Of a stretch of 31,987 bases of DNA, positions 26,660 to 31,987 are shown one piece after another. The notes beneath the pieces were generated by a model. The model saw only the letters and a list, made by a program, of their open reading frames with translations, was not told the origin of the DNA and did no database searches. The stretch is taken from IMG/VR virus record IMGVR_UViG_3300046314_000045, positions 1-31,987 of that record; one strand, given 5' to 3'. The position numbers and the translations under genes are program-made. The number at the start of each line of letters is the position of its first letter. Positions within the stretch are counted from its first letter, which is position 1. The stretch comes from a virus.

Positions 26660-28134
26660 AGTTCTACCTCAACGACTTTCAATTTAAATTCTTCTTCAGC
26701 ATACGTTTTGTAACGTTCTGCTGCATGTCCCAGAGTATGATTCTTCCAAGACTTCCAATGCAAGTCGTCAGCGAGGTCATAGAGATTACAATGCGTTTTA
26801 CCACTCTTCAATCGTAACCCACGTCCGATAGATTGTAAGTTACGAATCTTAGACTTGGATGGTGATGCAAAGATTACATTCTCAATCGAAGGAATGTTAA
26901 TACCAGTAGAGAAAGTTCCATACGAAGCAATGATAATAGCATCTTCTTCACCTTCGCAAATGTGACGGATCGCTTCTCGATCTGCAGTATCAGTACCACC
27001 GTAAACAAAGAAAATCTTTCTTGTATCGTGGGCTTTGTTTTTGATAAGATCTAAAAGAATCTTACCGTGTTTCTCAACATACTGGAACAATACAAGAGTG
27101 TTTCCACCAGACTTGATAGCAAGATTACGAATGAATTTATTGCGTTGCTCTTGTCCAACAATAAAGTCCATCTCTTCTTGGTAAGTGTTATTCTTTCTTG
27201 CTTTGCGAACCTCATCATTGTACTTCAATAAGATACATGTGATGTTTAGTGTAGCAAGTTTGTTAGAATCCATCAATGCTTTGGTAGTGGTAACTCTATG
27301 CACTGGACCAAACATACCTTCAAGAACTAAGCGATGAACCTTTTTGTTATCTAGCGTACCAGTAGTACCAACACGATAACGAATCTTATCCATCTTTTCC
27401 ATAACTGTTGTTAAAGACTTTGCTTTGAATTGGTGTGCTTCATCACCAAAGATTACATCGAACTGAGCGAACCAAGACTTCGGTTGTAGGTATACAGACT
27501 GCCAAGTAGTGATAAGAACATTAGAGTGTAATTCTTTAGTGAAACCACTATACAATTTCTGACAGTGACGATCCACGTCCCATCCATTTGCAGATGAGTA
27601 GTCTTGGAAATCAGCATACAACTGCTCAACAAGAGATGTCGTTGGAACGATAATGATACACTTACGTTTATTTGCAACGTGGTATCTTAATGTCGTGTAA
27701 ATGATAAATGACTTTCCAGAGGCAGTCGGAGATAATAGCAGCGTGCGCTCTTGATCGAGAGCAGTCTTTACTGCTTCTACTTGATAGTCTCGAATCTCGA
27801 TAGGTTGTCCACGACCCATGGGCTTTAACGATTTAGCGTAAGCCTCTACTTGTTCTGCTGTGATACCGTTGCGCACCATTACTGGAGTAACGTACTCTAC
27901 TTGATATCCGTTACGAACAGCAAATTCCTCAACGTATGAAACTAGACCGACGTACAATGTCTTTCTAATCTGGTCATACATCCGCACCTTACCGTCCCAC
28001 AAACGTGCTCTGTATTGTGGAGTGAACTTGGCACCTGGATATTCGTAGGTAAAGAAGTCTGCTAGTTCTTGTTCGATGCTGGCATCAGAAAAGACTCTTA
28101 CATAAACCTCATCGAGTTTTTCAATTTTAATCAT
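26653..28134 (-). CDS. uvsW: UvsW DNA/RNA helicase
   Basis: A 493-aa superfamily-2 helicase. An N-terminal substrate-binding domain (about 1-100, with LWDGKVRMYD) precedes the motor. Walker A is SPTASGKS (135-142), then VPTTSL, DEAH (231-234), TGTLDN, and motif VI QSIGRGLRL. UvsW unwinds R-loops and branch-migrates recombination intermediates, shifting replication from origin to recombination dependence. ATG 28134 is chosen because it forms TAATG with uvsY and has AGGA 5 nt upstream. The longer frame from 28161 lacks a ribosome site. T4 UvsW is 587 aa. Confidence 0.95.
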   Translation of the reverse strand: MIKIEKLDEVYVRVFSDASIEQELADFFTYEYPGAKFTPQYRARLWDGKVRMYDQIRKTLYVGLVSYVEEFAVRNGYQVEYVTPVMVRNGITAEQVEAYAKSLKPMGRGQPIEIRDYQVEAVKTALDQERTLLLSPTASGKSFIIYTTLRYHVANKRKCIIIVPTTSLVEQLYADFQDYSSANGWDVDRHCQKLYSGFTKELHSNVLITTWQSVYLQPKSWFAQFDVIFGDEAHQFKAKSLTTVMEKMDKIRYRVGTTGTLDNKKVHRLVLEGMFGPVHRVTTTKALMDSNKLATLNITCILLKYNDEVRKARKNNTYQEEMDFIVGQEQRNKFIRNLAIKSGGNTLVLFQYVEKHGKILLDLIKNKAHDTRKIFFVYGGTDTADREAIRHICEGEEDAIIIASYGTFSTGINIPSIENVIFASPSKSKIRNLQSIGRGLRLKSGKTHCNLYDLADDLHWKSWKNHTLGHAAERYKTYAEEEFKLKVVEVELC

Positions 28135-28571
28135 TACATTCCTGCTAGGAATTTCTTCCATTCAACGGCAGTCTTAATCTGCCAGTCTCTAGCTTTAATT
28201 TGCCCAAGGATAGACTCCAGCATATAAACCATTGTTTCGAGATATTGGATCTTAACTGTCATTGTGTTTAGATCGTTATCACCTTTCAAGAATTCATCCA
28301 TCTCGTTCTTGATTGGTTTTACGCCTTGCCACTGATTCCAATTAAGGTCAGTGAGTTCTTCTCGTGACATTTCGCCCCGATAGTATTTGAATTTGTTTTT
28401 GCGTAAGATGTTGTAGTCAGAACTGAGCTTTGTATGCTTCAGTTTCACATTGACTAGAAGTTTGACGTACTTAGCGTGTAGCTTTGGTGTAGCGGTGGTA
28501 GTCTCACCGAGGTAGTTGTTGTCGATCTCACAATCGACATCCCACATATCTTGAATCTGCTCAATATTCAT
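28134..28571 (-). CDS. uvsY: UvsY recombination mediator
   Basis: A 145-aa protein matching UvsY in length and pattern (T4 UvsY is 137 aa). It begins MNIEQIQDMWDVDCEID. A basic middle (VNVKLKHTKLSSDYN, KFKYYRGEM) is followed by the family's C-terminal helical part IQYLETMVYMLESILGQIKA and RDWQIKTAVEWKKFLAG. UvsY loads UvsX onto DNA covered by single-stranded-binding protein. It sits directly before uvsW, with which it overlaps by one base. GGAG precedes the ATG. Confidence 0.92.
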   Translation of the reverse strand: MNIEQIQDMWDVDCEIDNNYLGETTTATPKLHAKYVKLLVNVKLKHTKLSSDYNILRKNKFKYYRGEMSREELTDLNWNQWQGVKPIKNEMDEFLKGDNDLNTMTVKIQYLETMVYMLESILGQIKARDWQIKTAVEWKKFLAGM

Positions 28572-28589
28572 AATAACTCCATGTTGTAA

Positions 28590-28609
28590 ATTGGCTTTGT
28601 GTAGCCAAT
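28590..28609 (-). terminator. hairpin between tail-tube-like gene and uvsY
   Basis: ATTGGCT and AGCCAAT (7 bp) enclose a 6-nt loop. Only TTACA follows on the minus strand, so termination would be weak. An AATAAATC late-type sequence precedes it. Confidence 0.45.
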
Positions 28610-28620
28610 GATTTATTCAA

Positions 28621-29139
28621 TTATAATAACTTATACCATCCAAATTTAAAGGTTACATTGCCTGTAACGTATTGGACATCATCATTAGTAGAAGCAAACA
28701 TTACAGAGTCGATGGTAGTTGGAAACACATCGTAGAACTGAATCGTCTGAACCACTTGGTTGTTACTATCTAGGATTTGTAGCGTAGCGTCTGAATAGTT
28801 CTTAGCTAATTCGCTATACCCTGTTGTGTCTTGTGCATTATGTCCGATATACTGTTCGTAACTCTCTGGGAACCCAAGAGCAATAATCCAGTTATACAAC
28901 ACTTTGTAGTTAGTCATGTTCTCATCAACAAGAAACTGCAGAGTCAATGGATCATATTGTAATGTATCACCTGGAACTGGTTGTGTAGAAAATGGTGTCG
29001 AGAACGTAGGCTCTCCAAGATTTATCCCTGGAAGATTAACTTGCTGACAGAAAAATGTAATGTCAGGTAGTTTCTGAACAGAAAACTGAAACCCGTTAGG
29101 TGATAACGGATTAAGCTGAGATGGAATAGATGTAGTCAT
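28621..29139 (-). CDS. tail-tube-fold structural protein (gp3/gp19-like)
   Basis: A 172-aa protein with features of T4-type tube-fold proteins: PNGFQFSVQKLPDITFFCQ at the N-terminus, then VNLPGI, DPLTLQFLVDENMTNYKVLYNW, and a C-terminal block GNVTFKFGWYKL. In cyanophage-type genomes I recall the gene at this position, between 23 and uvsY, being annotated as gp3, the tail-completion protein. The fold is also close to tail tube gp19, so I leave the symbol blank. It is not the head vertex protein gp24. No Shine-Dalgarno precedes the ATG. A CCTAAATA box ends five nt before it. Confidence 0.78.
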   Translation of the reverse strand: MTTSIPSQLNPLSPNGFQFSVQKLPDITFFCQQVNLPGINLGEPTFSTPFSTQPVPGDTLQYDPLTLQFLVDENMTNYKVLYNWIIALGFPESYEQYIGHNAQDTTGYSELAKNYSDATLQILDSNNQVVQTIQFYDVFPTTIDSVMFASTNDDVQYVTGNVTFKFGWYKLL

Positions 29140-29144
29140 ATAAT

Positions 29145-29152
29145 TATTTAGG
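29145..29152 (-). promoter_or_regulatory. possible late promoter box immediately before the tail-tube-like gene
   Basis: CCTAAATA ends five nt before the ATG. The match to TATAAATA is 6/8. If read with T4 late geometry, transcription would start at or next to the ATG. Confidence 0.4.
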
Positions 29153-29156
29153 AATG

Positions 29157-29181
29157 AAAAAAGGGAGCCGAAGCTCCCTTT
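29157..29181 (-). terminator. strong intrinsic terminator after major capsid gene
   Basis: A 9-bp stem AAAGGGAGC/GCTCCCTTT with a TTCG tetraloop is followed by a T-run on the minus strand. It lies about 33 nt after the gp23 stop. Confidence 0.9.
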
Positions 29182-29214
29182 GAAATACCTATCTTACGTA
29201 GGTTTCTTAACCTA

Positions 29215-30534
29215 TTACAGAAGGTTAGTAACTTTAACTTTGCGGTAGTAGTAGTTTGCGTTCGCAGTCAAGTTGTCTTGACCAGAAGTGCCGTCATCCA
29301 AGTTAACGAATGGGTTAGCAACTAGACCGTAACGAGTCTTGAAACCAATCTTTGGTTGGAAGCTGTTTGGATCAACAGCACGAACCATTTGCAATGGAAC
29401 GTATGGGCAGTAGAACAAACCAGCGTCAAAAGCAGAAGCGCCTTTGTAACCAACAACGAAGAATTGGCTGTTAGAAACGTTAGAAGTATATGGGTCAACA
29501 TAAACTTTGTACTTACCGTTTAGAACACCAGCGAAAGTAGTAGAAGTGTCATCTACAGTCAATGCGTTCTTACCAGTGATACCAGATTGGTAATCAAGAA
29601 CACCAGCCATCGCTAGAGCAGACGCAACGTCAGCAGAAGTGATGATGATGTTACCACGTCCACGACGTGTTTGTTGACCGATAGCGTTGGCTTCACGTTC
29701 GATTTGGAACATTAGACCTTTGAACTTTTCAACAGACCAGCGACCGTTAGAGTCAACGTCCAAGTCGAAAGTACCAGCAGTAGCAGTACCAACAGCAGCA
29801 CCAACTTTAGAAGTGTTGTAGATTGTACGGATAACTTCACGGTTGATTTCAGCCAAGATTTCTGTAGACAAGATGTTAGACAACTCACCTTCAGCATCTA
29901 AACCATGCACAGACTTCAAGTCTTGAGCCAACTCGATAGAGTATTCAGCTTTCAAGGCACGAGTCTTAGCAACCACAGAAGCCTTCTCGATAGAGAATGC
30001 CATTTGTGCGAAAGAACCGTCACCAGAACCGCCTTGACCCAAACGCTCAGCTGCCACAGTAGAAATACCACGACCAACTGCATCAGAACCGCCTAGTACA
30101 GAACCTGCACCAGCAGAAGTGCCGTCACCAGTGAAACCAGAGTCAGCTTCGTTGAACAACGCTTCTGTACCGTTTTGGTTAGTGTAGCGAGACTTCATAG
30201 CGAAGATCAAGCCAGTTGGTTGAGTCATTGGTTGTACACCAGCAACGTCATAAGCGATCAATTGTGGCATTGCACGGCGAACCAAAGAGATCAATACTGG
30301 GTCAAAACCAGCAACACCACCAGTAGCACCGCCACCAACAGTACCGATTTGGCCACCAGTGCCGTTAGTTGGAGAACCTTCGAACAAGGCTTCCGCTTGC
30401 TTTTGCATTTCACGTTCTTGGTTTTCCAAAAGAACAGCAGTAACTTCCTTACGGTAGTTGTCTTTGAATGGCACAGAACCTTCATGGTTCAATACTGGTG
30501 CCCATTTTTCCATTAATTGTTGACGTGTTGTCAT
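29215..30534 (-). CDS. 23: major capsid protein precursor (gp23)
   Basis: A 439-aa HK97-fold capsid precursor. ATG 30534 (MTTRQQLMEKWAPVLNHEG) has AAGGAAA upstream, whereas the longer frame begins inside gp22. The N-terminal delta peptide is like that of T4 gp23. LFE at 50-52 fits the gp21 cleavage pattern (I/L)xE, so maturation probably cuts after E52. The core shows RRAMPQLIAYDVAGVQPMTQ and GRGNIIITSADVASALAMAG as in relatives. It is shorter than T4 gp23 (521 aa). Insertions in the outer domain appear reduced. Confidence 0.96.
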   Translation of the reverse strand: MTTRQQLMEKWAPVLNHEGSVPFKDNYRKEVTAVLLENQEREMQKQAEALFEGSPTNGTGGQIGTVGGGATGGVAGFDPVLISLVRRAMPQLIAYDVAGVQPMTQPTGLIFAMKSRYTNQNGTEALFNEADSGFTGDGTSAGAGSVLGGSDAVGRGISTVAAERLGQGGSGDGSFAQMAFSIEKASVVAKTRALKAEYSIELAQDLKSVHGLDAEGELSNILSTEILAEINREVIRTIYNTSKVGAAVGTATAGTFDLDVDSNGRWSVEKFKGLMFQIEREANAIGQQTRRGRGNIIITSADVASALAMAGVLDYQSGITGKNALTVDDTSTTFAGVLNGKYKVYVDPYTSNVSNSQFFVVGYKGASAFDAGLFYCPYVPLQMVRAVDPNSFQPKIGFKTRYGLVANPFVNLDDGTSGQDNLTANANYYYRKVKVTNLL

Positions 30535-30550
30535 TTTATTTTCCTTAGAT

Positions 30551-31534
30551 TTATTTGTTGAGAACTGACAAGTAAGCAGACATTGCTGGATCAATTGCTT
30601 TAGCAACAACTGTTTCAGACAACATTTCTACTGGTGCATCAGTAACTACAGATTGCTCTGCGATTGTTTTAGTAGTGAAGTAGTTTTCACGAATAGTCTT
30701 TAGCTTTTGTTCAAAAGACGCTGCATCTTCAAAAGATAGTTCTTCAACTAGACCCAAGAATTTCTCAGATTCAGTATCAGTCAAACCTTCAGAGATGGAC
30801 TTAACCAACTCAGCTTGTTTAGCTTCAGATAGATCTTTTGTAAGACCGATATTAGCTTCAACTTGCTCATTCAATTTTGCTTCGAGTTCAGCAACTTTGA
30901 TTTCCATCTCACCAAGAACATCGAAACGCTCTTCTGGGATTTCAACATAGTGCTCTTCGAATAGGTCTTTCATACCAAGGATAAAACTCTCCATGATTTC
31001 AGACTTCATACCACGCTCAAGGGCGATTTCATTCTGTGCAATCCACTGCTCGGCAATATAACCGAGGTATCCATCAACTTGTTCAACAATTCCCTGTGTA
31101 TTCTGCTCAACTTGCTCAGCAAGTTTAGCTTCGAATTCTTCTTCGATACGTGCAACTTCTTCGTTAACACGTGTCATTACTGCAGCTTCAAAAATGGTTT
31201 CTGCTTTAGCACGGAAGTCTTCAGAAAGATCTTCACCATTCATAAGTGCATCTATATCTTCTTTAACGCCTTTGACAGAAGTAGTCGTAGTTTTCTTGCC
31301 ACCAGAAACAGTTTCTGCTTGCTTTTCATTGTCTACGTTATTACGTGCGCTGTCTGGGTTTGGTGTCTCACCACCGTTTGGTACATTTAGTACCGCATCA
31401 CGGATAGGTGTTTGATCACCAGCATGTGCGCCAGCAGTAACATCTTTAGCGCCTGTTTCTGCTCCACCTAGTTTGGCTTCATTCAATTTCTTAGACTCTG
31501 CTAAGATTGTAGCGATTTTTTGTTCGATTGACAT
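30551..31534 (-). CDS. 22: prohead core scaffolding protein (gp22)
   Basis: A 327-aa, highly acidic, mostly helical protein beginning MSIEQKIATILAESKKLNEA. Long coiled-coil-like stretches (RVNEEVARIEEEFEAKLAEQ, then EMEIKVAELEAKLNEQVEAN) are typical of the T4 scaffold gp22 (269 aa), which fills the prohead and is degraded by gp21. The N-terminal 90 residues are Gly/Thr-rich and low-complexity, making the protein longer than T4's. Its position between 21 and 23 is diagnostic. AGGAG precedes the ATG. Confidence 0.93.
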   Translation of the reverse strand: MSIEQKIATILAESKKLNEAKLGGAETGAKDVTAGAHAGDQTPIRDAVLNVPNGGETPNPDSARNNVDNEKQAETVSGGKKTTTTSVKGVKEDIDALMNGEDLSEDFRAKAETIFEAAVMTRVNEEVARIEEEFEAKLAEQVEQNTQGIVEQVDGYLGYIAEQWIAQNEIALERGMKSEIMESFILGMKDLFEEHYVEIPEERFDVLGEMEIKVAELEAKLNEQVEANIGLTKDLSEAKQAELVKSISEGLTDTESEKFLGLVEELSFEDAASFEQKLKTIRENYFTTKTIAEQSVVTDAPVEMLSETVVAKAIDPAMSAYLSVLNK

Positions 31535-31567
31535 CGTTTTCTCCTGTAACTGGATAGTTCTGTTAGT

Positions 31568-31581
31568 TATTTATTATTTAT
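31568..31581 (-). promoter_or_regulatory. tandem late-type promoter boxes upstream of gp22
   Basis: The minus strand carries ATAAATA twice in direct succession (31581-31575 and 31574-31568), each one base short of the T4 late box. They overlap the gp21 stop and leave about 34 nt before the gp22 ATG. A late promoter here fits a structural gene. Confidence 0.5.
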
Positions 31582-31987
31582 CTGATTTTACTCAGAAAGT
31601 GTTGGAAAGCCTGAATCTTTGCTTCCTCTAGATTTCTAGAAGAAGTTTTCTTAACGAAAGATCTTACCTCTTCGATTTGTTGTTCCACAAACTTTCCATC
31701 AACAAAAATCCATTCTTTGTTCTCCATGATACCACGGACAAACGCATCTGGCGCAGATGGGTCAGCTACGATATCAGCAGCAGTAGACAACATAAAGTCA
31801 TCTTGAACAATATTGATTCCCTCATTACTCATCTTGAGAGAACCCATGGCTCTTGAAGAAACACCAAGGTTTGCGCCACCATCTAGAAGACCTCTAGCAA
31901 TTTGACCCATTGGAGTTTCTAAAATCTTTGCTTTACCGATCCAGTTAGTACCTTCTTTACGTAGGTCAACGATCAGGTGAGATACAC
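31578..31987 (-). CDS. 21: prohead core protease (gp21), 5'-truncated by window edge
   Basis: The visible 135 codons are the C-terminal part of the T4-type prohead protease. The frame is open to the right edge: HLIVDLRKEGTNWIGKAKIL, then TPMGQIARGLLDGG, with the nucleophile motif GVSSRAMGSL carrying the catalytic Ser region. The C-terminus ends in a helical FQHFLSKIR. gp21 cleaves gp22, gp23 and other prohead proteins at (I/L)xE sites. The catalytic His and the N-terminus lie outside the window. Confidence 0.94.
   Translation of the reverse strand, partial: VSHLIVDLRKEGTNWIGKAKILETPMGQIARGLLDGGANLGVSSRAMGSLKMSNEGINIVQDDFMLSTAADIVADPSAPDAFVRGIMENKEWIFVDGKFVEQQIEEVRSFVKKTSSRNLEEAKIQAFQHFLSKIR

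Noticed and set aside
28621-29139. Head vertex protein gp24, expected after gp23 in T4
   Set aside because: Too short (172 versus about 427 aa) and its sequence fits tube-fold proteins, not an HK97-fold capsid paralogue.
1-31987. CRISPR arrays, insertion sequences, attachment sites, rRNA
   Set aside because: No regularly spaced repeats, transposase genes, terminal inverted repeats or rRNA segments were seen.

Overview
This window is part of the genome of a T4-like myovirus, a large lytic tailed phage of the broad T-even/cyanophage-type superfamily. The evidence is a nearly unbroken series of recognisable T4 orthologues. Reading along the minus strand from the right edge they are gp21 (partial), gp22, gp23, a tail-tube-fold protein, UvsY, UvsW, gp55, gp47, gp46, gp45, gp44, gp62, RegA, DNA ligase, gp43 and UvsX. 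The order 23 - tube protein - uvsY - uvsW - hypothetical - 55 - 47 - 46 - 45 - 44 - 62 - regA, with an Hsp20 gene after regA and CobS/CobT-like genes, resembles cyanophage-type or other environmental T4-like phages more than T4 itself (recalled synteny, not searched). The host cannot be read from the window.

Layout. (1) 31987-28134: head and tail genes (protease, scaffold, major capsid, tail-tube-like protein), then UvsY. (2) 28134-21237: UvsW helicase, an Sm-like protein, the late sigma factor gp55, a BCS1-like AAA+ ATPase, two tiny genes and the gp47/gp46 nuclease pair. (3) 21216-16600: an accessory block in several short transcription units, each with its own terminator and promoter. It holds a zinc-protease-like protein plus a VWA protein (apparently one CobT-like gene split by a frameshift), a CobS/MoxR-like AAA+ ATPase, a protein sharing that ATPase's N-terminal motif, and a winged-helix-like protein. 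(4) 16558-11163: a dNTP-pyrophosphohydrolase-like protein, an unknown protein, the sliding clamp gp45, an inserted tryptophan-halogenase-like gene, clamp loader gp44, a membrane protein, a small gene, gp62, RegA and a small gene. (5) 11011-6242: Hsp20, a 52-aa protein, a GNAT acetyltransferase, a 67-aa gene, a second Sm-like protein, a structured non-coding gap, three small genes, ATP-dependent DNA ligase, several conserved unknowns and a DEDD exonuclease. (6) 6242-1: DNA polymerase gp43, a GIY-YIG homing endonuclease (the only convincing plus-strand gene), a 2-oxoglutarate Asp/Asn hydroxylase-like gene, thioredoxin, an unknown, UvsX and a partial unknown.

The core genes form a recombination-dependent replication machine. 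UvsX/UvsY/UvsW and gp46/47 handle strand invasion and end resection. gp43, gp45 and gp44/62 copy DNA and ligase seals it. gp55 should couple the clamp to late transcription, and RegA represses translation. Genes are tightly packed, often with TAATG or ATGA stop/start overlaps. Four lines of evidence look most worth following: a family of TTGtCt-N17-TATAaT promoters, two of them sharing a 17-base box; a terminator hairpin that carries a promoter -35 box in its loop; three genes without a usable Shine-Dalgarno whose ATG lies 5-7 nt after a CCTAWATA late-promoter-like box; and the split CobT-like gene beside the CobS-like ATPase.
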